Part shown: positions 37,321 through 48,002 of the stretch, piece by piece
Layout of the letters: each line of letters begins with the position of its first letter
Position numbering within the stretch: the first letter of the stretch is position 1
DNA from: Anadara kagoshimensis
Lineage: Eukaryota; Mollusca; Bivalvia; Arcoida; Arcidae
Length of the DNA stretch: 64,000 nucleotides
Direction: 5' to 3'
Assembly (NCBI GenBank): GCA_021292105.1
Contig: CM037863.1
Coordinates: 7,141,298-7,205,297 of the forward strand
Program-made: the position numbers and the translations under genes
Notes under the pieces: model-generated
Database searches by the model: none
Seen by the model: only the letters and a program-made list of their open reading frames with translations
Told to the model about the DNA's origin: nothing

Positions 37321-37684
37321 TCACACACGTGGTGGGTGTAGCTAGCGTAACAGGAAATGCTTACTCTTCTAGAACAACCGGTCTCACTTCGCTAGTGGCA
37401 ATTCACTTGTTACACAATTTGTCAGTTCAAGGTTTTGAATTTGCTATTCTATTGTGATTTGAACATGGATTGGTATGTTTGTTTTACTTTGCTTCTGGAT
37501 TGTGATTTAGACATGAATTGGTATGTTTGTTTTACTTTGCTTTGTTATTGTGGTTCGGACTGGATTGGTATGTTTGTTTTTACTTGGCTTTGGGATTGTG
37601 AGTTGGACATGGATTGGTATGTTTGTTTTACTTTGCTTTGGGATTTTGTTTTGTACATGGGTTGGTATGTTTGTTGTTGATTGA
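37321..37684 (-). repeat. Family A 5' half with ~5 tandem terminal units
   Basis: CACACGTGGTGGGTGTAGCT, AGAACAACCGGTCTCACTTC, then about five units of TTTGCTT-GGATTGTGATT, ACATGGATTGGTATGTTTG. The amplification mirrors 34.1 kb but in the opposite orientation. The 81-residue open frame here is a repeat artefact. Confidence 0.8.
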
Positions 37685-37689
37685 TACTG

Positions 37690-38560
37690 TCGTAATTTCA
37701 GCTGGAATGTTCCCTGTCAAAACAAAACTTAGTATACAATTATACAATTACCATTTAATCTCACTATACCAATATACTGTGGACTCAGTATCAAACATCG
37801 GGCTGCTTTTTAGGAGATCCCCTTTCTTACAAAGCTATTAATGAACTAAATACTTGGAATTCAACGATAAAAACTGAAAAACAAAGAAACAAAATCAGTG
37901 AATTAGGATCCGCCGACAGCAGTTTTTAAATCTCGAATTTAATATCTCCTCTTTCTCTGAAAGGCGGTCGGAGGATAAAAATGGGAAATCCTAGTAGCTT
38001 TTTGTTTATCTGTAGCAGAACAAACGTCCCCTTGTTCAATGTTCGGACCAAATCCATTTAAATCTCAATATTTCTTTCAGACTTCGACTTGTAGAAACCT
38101 TGAGGCCAATATGCATGCCATCGAACTCACATAAGCAATTAATTACTATTAAGTCCCCCGAGGAGCCTACATTATGCGTGATATGTTGACGTACGTCAAA
38201 TTGTGTAAAACTTCGCCTGGCATGCTGTTTTTGGCGTACCCTTAACTGTTATGCAAATGGGTAAGTTTTAGAAATAGAATATTATGTATCGTCTTGTCTT
38301 TGTTATTATACGCACTTTGACGCCGTTTGCGTCATTACTGACGTTAATACTCACATATATGCGATGTTTATAACGCGTTTTAATAATAATTTTAAAAAAA
38401 CCTTCTTCATCAAATAACCTCTTTGATTCGTGCATTATGACATTTAATTTGTCGCCATTCAAATAAATCTCCCACATAGGTTCAAGGTATATGGAATTAA
38501 AATTTAAATCTGCCCATGTGACGTTGAGTGATAAAAGATAAGGTTTTATTATTAAATTTC
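37690..38560. other. No feature recognised
   Basis: Mostly unique-looking sequence. The 69-residue frame at 38268-38477 lacks any signature. Confidence 0.5.
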
Positions 38561-38561
38561 T

Positions 38562-38565
<4 letters not shown>

Positions 38566-38592
<27 letters not shown>
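38566..38592. repeat. Poly-T tract
   Basis: Abuts the truncated SINE at 38593. Confidence 0.9.
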
Positions 38593-38594
<2 letters not shown>

Positions 38595-38816
38595 ATTATA
38601 CAGCAGGGTTCTTGATTATGCCACGCCTATAGTGACATGGTACCCTGTTTATTTTAAGTTCCCATCCGGATGAACGTGACATTCATTTTGTAATGCGGAG
38701 TGTTTGGCGAAATAACAGTCACTAGTGACTTTCAAGTCTTGGGTCAGACTCGGCCGGGGATGGAACCCACAACATTTCACTCACGCAAGCACTATACCAA
38801 CTGAGCTATCGCAGTG
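38593..38816 (-). mobile_element. tRNA-headed SINE, 3'-truncated, next to a poly-T tract
   Basis: Reverse head ATACCAACTGAGCTATCGCA and TGGAACCCACAACATTTCAC. The tail past TTGCATTATACAGCAGGG is missing and replaced by ~25 T residues. Confidence 0.75.
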
Positions 38817-38881
38817 GTTTAAAGGAGAAGGAGGGTGGATAATTAGTGATTAAAATATATCTGTCTTGTCTTGTCTTGTTT

Positions 38882-39010
38882 GGTAGAGCTTCTTCCCATT
38901 ACATGAGCACCCGGTCTCACTTTCCTGGTGGAAGATCAAGTGTCTAACTCGACTTATCAGTTCCATAGTGATGGTGATTCGGACATGGATTAGTATTTTT
39001 ATTTTTTATC
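38882..39010 (-). repeat. Family A terminal fragment
   Basis: GAGCACCCGGTCTCACTTTC, AAGTGTCTAACTCGACTTAT and ACATGGATTAGTATTTTT. Confidence 0.65.
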
Positions 39011-39244
39011 GGTTTTGTATTGCTTGTCTTGTTTGATGTGTATTTTGTGTTCTTCGTTGTCTTGTCCTTTTGTCTTAATTATTTTTTCATTTGCTTAATT
39101 ATTTCACTTTTTCACCTTTACATGTTAAATACTACAGCTGAACTGTGTACATTTCAGTTACAGACTGAGCCCTTGTCCAATAAGATGTACAAAGTTGAAT
39201 TTTTTTTAATCCATCTGAACAATTATAAAGACAATTATATTGAC

Positions 39245-39600
39245 CGTACAGACAGGTAGTCTTACTCCTTCAATGCTTCACATTATCGCAACTCCTCTGC
39301 TTCACATAATCACAACTTTGCTGCTTCACATTATCGCAACTTCATCCATTTGCTTTATCGCTCTTTTGCCTTCGCAACTTCACTGCTTCACATATTGCAA
39401 CTTCATACATTTGCTTTATCGCTCTTTTGCCTTTGCAACGTCGCGGTTTCACATTGTTGCAACATAAACCATTCGCCTTGTTAGTTTTGCCTTCGTAAGT
39501 TTGCTGTTTCACATTATTGCAATATCAACCATTCGCCTTGTTTGCTTTGTCTTTGCAACTTGGCTGCTTCATATAATTACAACTTTACCTTTTTGGTCAA
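39245..39600. repeat. Degenerate minisatellite
   Basis: GCTTCACATTATCGCAACT repeats many times, with a longer ~75-bp unit (CATTTGCTTTATCGCTCTTT, TGCCTTCGCAACTTC). Open frames across it are compositional artefacts. Confidence 0.75.
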
Positions 39601-39662
39601 GTGTAAAAATGTCATATAAAAATCTAAAACAACACGTGAATTTAAAACTTTGCGCATACATA

Positions 39663-39837
39663 CGGTACATACCTGTCGAAACTTTAAAACTACACAGTCC
39701 CCTTGTTAGCTGTATCTCCACAGTTTTTAAGCAGCTGCTGTTGTTTCTGAGAGCTTTTAGGCCACTAGCTCTCCCTTTTTTGGCCATTCGGCACTAATTC
39801 GTCAGCTTAGTGTTAAACTTTCGACAGGTCTGTACTG
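39663..39837. mobile_element. CAGT MITE copy whose 3' end seeds the 43-bp array
   Basis: Left end CGGTACATACCTGTCGAAAC after TA; right end GTGTTAAACTTTCGACAGGT, CTGTACTG then TA. The array begins at that TA. Confidence 0.85.
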
Positions 39838-40568
39838 TAATTCGTCAGCTCAGTGTTAAACTTTCGACAGGTCTGTACTGTAATTCGTCAGCTCAGTGTT
39901 AAACTTTAGACAGGTCTGTACTGTAATTCGTCAGCTCAGTGTTAAACTTTCGACAGGTCTGTACTGTAATTCGTCAGCTCAGTGTTAAACTTTCGACAGG
40001 TCTGTACTGTAATTCGTCAGCTTAGTGTTAAACTTTCGACAGGTCTGTACTATAATTCGTCAGCTCAGTGTTAAACTTTCGACAGGTCTGTACTGTAATT
40101 CGTCAGCTCAGTGTTATACTTTCGACAGGTCTGTGCTGCAATTCGTCAGCTCAGTGTTAAACTTTCGACAGGTCTGTACTGTAATTCGTCATATCAGTGT
40201 TAAACTTTCGACAGGTCTGTACTGTAATTCATCAGCTCAGTGTTAAACTTTCGACAGGTCTGTACTGTAATTCGTCAGCTCAGTGTTAAACTTTCGACAG
40301 GTCTGTACTGTAATTCGTCAGCTCAGCGTTAAACTTTCGACAGGTCTGTACTGTAATTTGTCAGCTCAGTGTTAAACTTTCGACAGGTCTGTACTGTAAT
40401 TTGTCAGCTCAGTGTTAAACTTTCGACAGATCTGTACTGTAATTCGTCAGCTCAGTGTTAAACTTTTGACAGATCTGTACTGTAATTCGTCAGCTCAGTG
40501 TTAAACTTTTGACAGATCTGTACTGTAATTCGTCAGCTCAGTGTTAAACTTTCGACAGGTCTGTACTG
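39838..40568 (+). repeat. 43-bp tandem array, 17 copies of a MITE end
   Basis: Monomer TAATTCGTCAGCTCAGTG, TTAAACTTTCGACAGG, TCTGTACTG (43 bp). 731 bp divided by 43 is exactly 17. Each unit is the 3' terminal ~41 bp of the adjacent CAGT MITE plus the flanking TA. Units differ by few substitutions (for example GACAGATC in three late units). TA follows the last unit at 40569-40570. Confidence 0.95.
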
Positions 40569-40602
40569 TATCTGCTTGACCTAACTAGTTGTCTTTTACA
40601 TA

Positions 40603-41181
40603 CAATACAGGCTTGTCGAAAGTATAAAATACGTTACAACGAAGTAGGCTGCTTGCAAATAAATTGTTGACTCAGGGATATTGCAAGCCTAGGCTTATCA
40701 AGTCCCTCAAAATGTTTTATGGCCGTCATTACAGTATTGTTGACAAGTTTGATGTATCTGTGTCCAGGATTGCCCTGGATATATTTGACGTCTCATAGTT
40801 CCATGTTCCTTTCACACAATTTTGATTACACACGTGGCGGGTGTAGCTAGCTAAACAGGAGGTGCTTAACCTTCCGGAGCACCCGGTCTTATTTCCCTGG
40901 TGGGAGTTCACGTGTATAATCTAACTTGTCAGTTCCAAAGTTTTTACTTTGCTTCTGGATTGTGATTCGGATATGGATTAGTATGTTTGTTTTTGATTAA
41001 CTAAGTTTTCTGTCAAATCGTTAGCTCACCACGTTACCTATATCTTGGCATCTCCTGTCTGTCTATATATCTGTCTTTCTGCAGCATTTCGGCCACAAGC
41101 TATCAATATTTCGCCAACTCGGCAGCCGAATTTCGAAAATATGTTCATAAGCTTAGTGGTAATTTTTCGACAAGTATACTG
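40603..41181. mobile_element. CAGT MITE copy split by a family A insertion
   Basis: CAATACAGGCTTGTCGAAAG after TA at the left and TTTTTCGACAAGTATACTG at the right. Removing the 359-bp family A copy (40641-40999) leaves ~220 bp, the normal MITE length. Confidence 0.75.
40641..40999 (-). repeat. Family A repeat, best full-length copy
   Basis: Reference copy for the window's most abundant repeat (~350-360 bp). Read on the minus strand it starts TAATCAAAAACAAACATAC, then (C/T)ATGTCCGAATCACAATCC, AGAAGCAAAGTAAAAACTT, GACACGTGAACTTCCACCAG, GGTGCTCCGGAAGG, TTTAGCTAGCTACACCCGCC, ACGTGTGTAATC, GACGTCAAATATATCCAGG, then GATAAGCCTAGGCTTGCAA, and ends near GCAAGCAGCCTGCTTC. No terminal inverted repeat or coding frame is apparent. 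It sits inside a CAGT MITE (40603-41181). Confidence 0.85.
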
Positions 41182-41298
41182 TTTCCACCCCCACTCCCAA
41201 ACCCATATGATATACACTTAATGGGTAAGTTGTACCTTTTAGTGGCCGAATAGATGCATATTTTCAATAAAACTGGAGATGATAAAATTGTTAAGATA

Positions 41299-41333
41299 TC
41301 ATATGAGGTGCGCCAAGCGAAAACCAGGCTTAT
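41299..41333 (+). repeat. Left arm of a ~33-bp inverted repeat
   Basis: ATATGAGGTGCGCCAAGCGA, AAACCAGGCTTAT; exact reverse complement at ~45946-45979. It could be a terminal inverted repeat of a ~4.7-kb element. Confidence 0.75.
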
Positions 41334-42048
41334 GGTCAAAATTTTCGATTTTGAGATAAATTCATATTCTTAAAGAGTTTTTGTTGCAGTTTCCAAAAAT
41401 ACCAACTTTTTGGATATATTTTAGCTAGAACCTATTTAAATTTACGTTTAAAATATAGTCGATAATTAACGACGTTCAAAATTTTACATTTTAATAACGC
41501 CATGTTATGTGTGAGTAACGTCCGTCAAAATAACGTTGTTATACACATACAGTACTTTACGACATGTCTTATTTCATTTCGCTATTTAAAACTTGTATAT
41601 CTAAATAATACAATAGTTCGTACTATGCTCCATATGAGTCCAACATAAGGAAGAATTGAATCAATTGCACAAATTACCGTGGTAATGCTAAAGATTCTGT
41701 TGATTGACAAGTGTCTAATGAACGTAATCAAATAAAAGTAAAGTTTCATTCCTCAACATTTAGTAGTGGCAAGTGAAATCTTTCTATAGGTCCCTTACAA
41801 ATTGCTAATTATGTCCGAAAGGGAACTGTTGTCAAAGGTAAGTCCAATAGGTCAAGTTTCCCCCAGATAAACAATCTGATAGTATGTTTCCTTCATTATA
41901 TTGGTGTTATCTTTAACTTGTAACATATCGGGAGAAACAAAAATTGACTCGAGATTGATAGACATTTCGTCTATTTTTACTTTAAAACCAATTCCCATCT
42001 TTATCCAAACCCATCTAGGTTCTTCCACGTGGTTACTACAACTTGACC

Positions 42049-42084
42049 CCCCCCCCTTCTCTCTCTCTCTCTCTCTCTCTCTCA
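42049..42084. repeat. C-run and (CT)n microsatellite
   Basis: Nine C followed by a CT tract. Confidence 0.95.
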
Positions 42085-42149
42085 GCTGTAACATAGATTT
42101 GTTCACAAAAATGTCCATACACTTATTGCTTCCGAATCACATAAGTCTT

Positions 42150-42866
42150 GATTAAACAAATAAAAAGAAAGATTATTGACATTAGTATATATGCAACTGG
42201 ATTAATATATCACCCTAGCTCAGAAATAAAAGTAACGGGTTAAGAAAAAAGAAAACAATCACCTTGTGTGTCTGAGTATTTACATAAAGTACTGTAAACT
42301 TATTAATTTTCACGTGCAAGATATAAAATCGCGAAAATTTCTCGCCGCGAAATCAAGATATACAAAGACACACGTGTAAGATGAAAAAATTCGGGTGTAC
42401 CATAAAACGGGAAAGGTCATTGATATGGCAAAGTCCCCCAAATAAATGAAAATATGTACAATTATGAATGTTTATTTCGTTAAATTATCATTTACAAAAC
42501 TTTTTATTCAATCATATTAGAACACTTAATACATGTATCTGTGTAAGACAGGAGAAGAGAGAAAAATACAGCGGCCAAACCGAGAATCTAACACAAGACT
42601 TTTCCCACACTATAGCTAGCTGAATGCTGAGCTACCAGGTCACCTATCGACCGCGGTCCATCACATTATCTCCTTCCTCTTTTATTCAACTACATTAAAT
42701 CGAAAGTTAATCTGTTATTCGGCAATTTTAATGGTAGAGCGAGCCCTAAAAGTAACAGGAACGGGTAAATGCAACAACGAAATCGGTACTAAAACCTAAT
42801 CCGAAACCTTCCGATACTAGCCACTCTACCAACTGAGCTGTATGTCCGGTCAACTATCGAGCCCAG

Positions 42867-42911
<45 letters not shown>

Positions 42912-43670
42912 TTGGACACAACACTTGTATCACGAAATGAAATTTAGCCATTGCGCAGTTATCAATTTTATTATACCCCGTACACACACTTAGTTTGAAG
43001 GCGTATACAGAAATCGACATGCATATCGGCCTGTCTACTGTCCCATATATAAAATCGCGCCTCCTACATAACTTTCCCAGGGAATCCAATCACTTGTGAC
43101 AATGCTCTGCTTACTTTTCGAATAAGCATCATGATTTTAATTTGTTAACAATATGATTAAGGCTATCAACGAAAAAATGTTGTACTAGATGTACGGTTGT
43201 TCTGAGGATGATTGCATTTTCGTATTCTGATCTCTGTTCTACAAATGCTAATTTCTCCTCCATGGTCCTGTTTTTGTTTATATATTTTAGCATCTGATAG
43301 CTTAAACATCATTTCACTCACCTTTGTCATTTTTTCTTTATTTCAATGAAGAAAATAATGAGATATCCATAACAATTGCTGCGAGTGCTGATTTTGAGTG
43401 TAATAAAAAACTTTAGATTATAACTTTCATATCTATGAATGAATAGTACCTAACGCATTTATGTGAGCATGTGGTCCGAGATTTAGGTTTAAACGGTTGA
43501 GTGTTTTCATGGTCTGGCAAATATTATATTGGGATTGATGTGGAAGTGTCATGGGTTGGGAAAAGCCGAAGTCATAATGAACATTTGTTTAACAATGGTT
43601 CAACGGGTTCATACATATGTCTGGCATCTTTCATGTCGCTCATAGTTTTCTGTTCAACTCTATCTTGACC
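42150..43670. other. No gene; degenerate tRNA-like remnants
   Basis: The minus strand at 42.57-42.66 kb reads GACCTGGTAGCTCAGCATTC, and at 42.80-42.86 kb ACAGCTCAGTTGGTAGAGTG. Both look like A boxes of decayed SINEs. The (CA)n tract follows. Confidence 0.4.
42868..42909. repeat. (CA)n microsatellite
   Basis: About 20 CA units. Confidence 0.95.
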
Positions 43671-43676
43671 ATTTTC

Positions 43677-43920
43677 ATACCCCGCTTCAAAGCAGCGGGG
43701 GTATGCTTGCCCTTCCGTCCGTCCGAAAGAAAAAATAGTAACAGTTTCCTCGGCAACTACTAATTACAGCCACTTGCCATTTTGTATGCAATTTCAGTAT
43801 GAGTTCCCTTGTCGCAAGTACTGATTTCATGTCTGCCAGACATCTTCTGTTTACCAAGTTTATTTTTTATATTTACGGCCAATGGTCCAAGATAAAAGCG
43901 GGGGTATACACTAAATGGGC
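43677..43920. repeat. Related repeat starting with a CCCCGCTTC...AAGCGGGG hairpin
   Basis: TACCCCGCTTCAAAGCAGCG, GGGGTA is a short hairpin followed by CTTCCGTCCGTCCG; the far end is GATAAAAGCGGGGGTATACA. Confidence 0.5.
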
Positions 43921-44129
43921 AGTAGCTGACAAATGTTTTGTCATTTTAGGTGCTGATGTTTGTGATTCGTCGTAAATGTTCGGAAGATTTTACTATTACT
44001 ATTTTATTACTGTAACTGATGGCAACATCCATATTTATAACATACATCAGTTTTCGGTGAATTTAGTTTTATAAAAAGAACTTTTGAACATGGGACTCGA
44101 GCTCCTTGAATGTTTACAAGTTTAAACTT

Positions 44130-44376
44130 GAAAAACTGTGAGCCACAAGCTCACAAAAAATACCCCCCGCTCCCAAAAATCCATCGGATCAAATTTTTAA
44201 ATAGGAGGTGCACATCTACATTATTTCACAAAGATTGTGTGAAAGTTTCATGAAAATCCATTGAAGGGTTTAGGAGGAGTTGCGGATGAGAGATAGGTAC
44301 CCTAAGGAGTAACGGAAGGACGGACGGACGGACACCCTATCACTATATACCCCCACTTTTTAAGCAGGGGGTATAA
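44130..44376 (+). repeat. Interspersed repeat with GGACGG block (copy 1)
   Basis: AAAACTGTGAGCCACAAGCT, CCATCGGATCAAATTTTTAA, GTGTGAAAGTTTCATGAAAA, AGGAGGAGTTGCGGATGAGA, (GGAC)n, ACTTTTTAAGCAGGGGGTAT. Non-coding, ~247 bp. Confidence 0.8.
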
Positions 44377-44638
44377 TAATGGTTATTTGACTGATATCAT
44401 ATACATGGATTTTCATTTGTTTTGTGTTACCAGATGGGAAATATAGGGGGCAATAGAAGAGATTCGTCTTGCTATCAGGATCCCGTCGATGGCTGTAATA
44501 CATTGCACAAAAGTCATTCACCATTTGAATATGAGTTTAGTTTGCGATTACAAAGAAAACATATCTTGTCGTGAATGGCTGAAAATATTGGTTATGATAA
44601 CCAATAGAAACTTTAATAGAGCTTTAACATGATCGACT

Positions 44639-44671
<33 letters not shown>
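44639..44671. repeat. (GA)n microsatellite and G run
   Basis: About 12 GA units then nine G. Confidence 0.95.
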
Positions 44672-44778
44672 TTCTTAACTTATAAAGATAACTTAAATCT
44701 TTAATTTATGACCATGCTAAGAAATTGAAAAAATAAGATAGGTAGTTTACCAAAAATAATCACCTATTTTATAGACTG

Positions 44779-45125
44779 GTTGGTTTGTTGAATGTTGCTT
44801 AACGTCGCATCAGCAATTTTTCAGCTTTGTGACGAGAACCATTTAAATAATCTCTACGGATTAATCTATGAACAATTTCGTGTATGCATGTGAAGTGCGA
44901 GTGTGTTGTATGGTCTTCCTTGTACTAGCGCGCACTCAGGACGACTTAAAGGTGCTAGATCACCGAGACCGAGTCAGTATTCCGCAGACAAGCTAACCAC
45001 TCCCCCGTCCATTATACTGATACCAGGTGAACCAGTAGAGGCCAATGGCAAGGAAATTCACTTTCCCACATTTGGTCTGAGCGGGACTCGAACTCACAGC
45101 GACCTATTTCATAGAGAGGGTGCAC
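44779..45125 (-). mobile_element. Second SINE-like family, head-truncated
   Basis: On the minus strand a B-box-like GAGTTCGAGTCCCGCTCAG is followed by a ~300-bp body ending GATGCGACGTTAAGCAAC. The tail recalls the other SINEs, but the body is different and no A box was found. The 102-residue frame across it has no family signature. Confidence 0.5.
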
Positions 45126-45537
45126 CTCATTCCGAACATGTTTCTAATTTAAAACAAAATAAATTAGAGATAGTTACACATTTTCTTAAAATGGCCAGAA
45201 CACTGCATTAGTTCGGCACTAAGAATTTTAGTTGGAAAAACCTTTTGCCAGGGTTGTCTCTCTTTGACTTAAAACTGCTGAGAATTCCGAACAGTATGAA
45301 ACAGCTAAGATTTTTGGCAATAGAGGAACCCTCTCTAGATCTGTGTCTATTGTATTTTACTTTCGTTTAAATATATAAAATCATCAAAACTAAAAAATGA
45401 AATAAATAGAAATAAAATTTAAAAAAAAAACTATTAACGATAGACGGAAAATCTTTTGGAGTAAATAAAATATTATCCGTATATTTGTAGTCGACTTTTT
45501 TAATCTTGGTCCGGTTTTACATTCAATAGTATTACAA

Positions 45538-45539
45538 TT

Positions 45540-45570
<31 letters not shown>

Positions 45571-45574
45571 TTTG
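45538..45574. repeat. (TTTA)n microsatellite
   Basis: About nine units. Confidence 0.95.
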
Positions 45575-45943
45575 TATTTTCACCGATAGTCTAATGAATA
45601 GCTGTTCATTATAACTTTTGGAAATTCCGAATATTTTAGTTATTTGTATTTTTTTTAATAAAATTTGAATGGATAAACATAAAGTCGTGTCGCTATGTAT
45701 TGTACGTAGATCTACATGGGAATTGTCTATTTTGGTTTAATATCCGATTATTCAAATTCTGTGAATATTTTAACTATTAATTTTGCTAGATTCGCTATTG
45801 ATTTCATCAGAAACAAACTATCTTTTGACAAAGAATCTGCAAACGTGAACGACGTTATCATTTTAGTGCGCTCCGTGTCTAAAATTACGGCATGAAAAAT
45901 GCGGGATCTTTTGACGTCATTTTTCTCATTATTACGTCATAGA

Positions 45944-45979
45944 CGATAAGCCTGGTTTTCGCTTGGCGCACCTCATATA
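45944..45979 (-). repeat. Right arm of the ~33-bp inverted repeat
   Basis: ATAAGCCTGGTTTTCGCTTG, GCGCACCTCATAT. See the left arm at 41.3 kb. Confidence 0.75.
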
Positions 45980-46009
45980 ATAGTACTATTTTTATTTTAC
46001 AACCCAGAT

Positions 46010-46222
46010 CTGTGTTGTCCTGGGTATCCCGGAAGGATAAGCACCTCCTTTTTAGACAGTTACACCCGAAACGTGTGTAATCGGATTTGAGTTTCAAAGT
46101 GACATGGGACTATGTGACGTCAAATATATCCATAGAAATTTTGGATACAAAGACATCATTATCAACAATATTGTGATGACGTCAATAGAATTTTTTTAGG
46201 GCCCTGGTAAGCCAGCTGTATC
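46010..46222 (+). repeat. Family A copy, 5'-truncated
   Basis: CCGGAAGGATAAGCACCTCC, GTGACGTCAAATATATCCAT and CAACAATATTGTGATGACG; both ends are missing. Confidence 0.7.
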
Positions 46223-46624
46223 ATAGCGTATTAATTGACGTATCGCCGGTCATGCCTTTTATGTTCCGACACTGGCCGCCATCATGACGCCAAAGCAGCG
46301 TCAGGGCAACTAATGGCGTACTAGTATCAGTGACGTCATTGAATGGCAATTAAATTAAATTCAGACCAAGTTTTCATTCTTTTTGTGCGAAATTCAAGCA
46401 TGCCAAGCTTTTGTCGGAACATTGTGGGCGTGACCGGTGATCCGTCAATTGTGAAAAATATACACCATAGGCATAGGGCTGCATAGAAAAGTAAAAATCC
46501 CAACAGAAAAATGCAAGTCGTCACGTATGTCACAGAGTTAAATGTAAATTTCCGTTGTTGTCATGATACATGACATCGACAAAATTTGAATAATATCAGA
46601 CAAGTACAGTAAGTATAGTTAGTG

Positions 46625-46805
46625 TTGAGTAATGACTTTTTAAGCTCAAGTCAAGATTTTTTTAATTATATCGAGGCGGACAGTTTAGGGATTGCGGAGA
46701 AAACCACGGACCTACAGTGATATGAGCAAAAAAAAAAAAAAAAAGACTGGCACACTAGGATATGGCTCCAGTGGAATTCAAACTGAAACCAAGATGATGA
46801 AAGTC
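46625..46805 (-). mobile_element. Third SINE-like family, partial copy
   Basis: AGCTCAAGTCAAGATTTTTT and ATATCGAGGCGGACAGTTTA plus GGAGAAAACCACGGACCT match the 60.6 kb element. A run of ~18 A splits it, and GAATTCAAACTGAAACC is a reverse B-box remnant. Confidence 0.4.
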
Positions 46806-46859
46806 GCAGTGATCCTTAGTTCATCATTAATGAAGCTGGATAAGGGAAACATTTCAATT

Positions 46860-48000
46860 TGAAAACAATTCAGCGTAGTATTGTAATTACTGTTAAATAT
46901 AACAAAAACATTAGTCTAAATTGTAACAAAACAGATTTTACTCAAAGAAATACATATTTCTTTAACATAACCGAATTCCTAAAATATATGATAAATTGTC
47001 AATTGATAAATTTTGAATTTTATGAAAAAAGCAAACAAGATCTTTTAGCAAACATCGAGTCGCATACGAGGAATTTAGGCGCCAAGTACGTAAACAAGGG
47101 ACTATATTATCACAAAAATTCAATTACAAACCATTACACAATTTTTTTCTAGTTATGCTGTATTTATTTCCCTTGTGTTAGAATTTGAACTCTTTTCTCT
47201 TAAAGACGCAATGTTAATAATAGTGGATACACAGTGGATAACATCTCAGAGAACCAGTCCTTCAACTTAAATTCTCCAATTTTCTTGATCCGAAATATGC
47301 ACTTATTGGCACAAGAATTTATATAATTATACATTTATTGGAGTAATTTATGAATAAAACATACTTAGTTCACATATTTGAAAACACACATAGAAAGATA
47401 TAGTTTATATTTGAGTGTATCCGTCATTCGTAAGGTGTCAAGTCAATTATAAATAAAGGGGAGATAACTCATGAGGTGTTTTCTTTCAATGTATTTCAGT
47501 TGTATCACGTTTTCCATTAAGCTTATAATCATTTTCACATTCATCTCATTTGCACGTGTATTTAAAATGAAACTTAACAAAATGAATCATAAAAGTGCAA
47601 ATTAGTATTGTTAATTTTAAATTCCAAAAAGATAATTTTCACGTTTTGTCACTTAATTAGTTGATGCTGCACAAGAGGAATATGGATTGACGTGTACAAT
47701 TCCTTCGATCTCGGATTTTCATTGAGGTAGGCGGCCTAACATAGCTCATTCATATTCAATGACGTTTGCACGAGAATGCTTAGTAACGAATTTCCTTTTC
47801 ATTATTTTCTAAGAATGAAATACTATCTTTTTCTCAGAAAAACGTTTCGAAGTACGAATTTGATGTCGATTGTAAGGGCCAAATGGCTTAAGTCCCCATA
47901 GACCACATGCATGACGTATACGAGTACATATTTATATGGCTTGGTACTTGTATATGAATGAGCATTATGACTGATGAATGTTGAATTCTGATTCCAAACT
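46860..48000. other. Region 3' of the ELH exon
   Basis: Probably includes the ELH 3' UTR near 48 kb. A 97-residue plus-strand frame at 46859-47152 is AT-driven and has no signature. Confidence 0.4.
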
Positions 48001-48002
48001 GT

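Noticed and set aside
44130-44376. Coding remnant in the GGACGG repeat
   Set aside because: Both copies (44.1 and 55.7 kb) match best as DNA, with no frame conserved between them.
44903-45211. 102-residue plus-strand frame as a gene
   Set aside because: It overlaps a SINE-like element on the opposite strand with a B-box motif.
46859-47152. 97-residue plus-strand frame as a gene
   Set aside because: AT-driven composition (Asn, Lys, Ile), no signal peptide, domain or clear splice sites.
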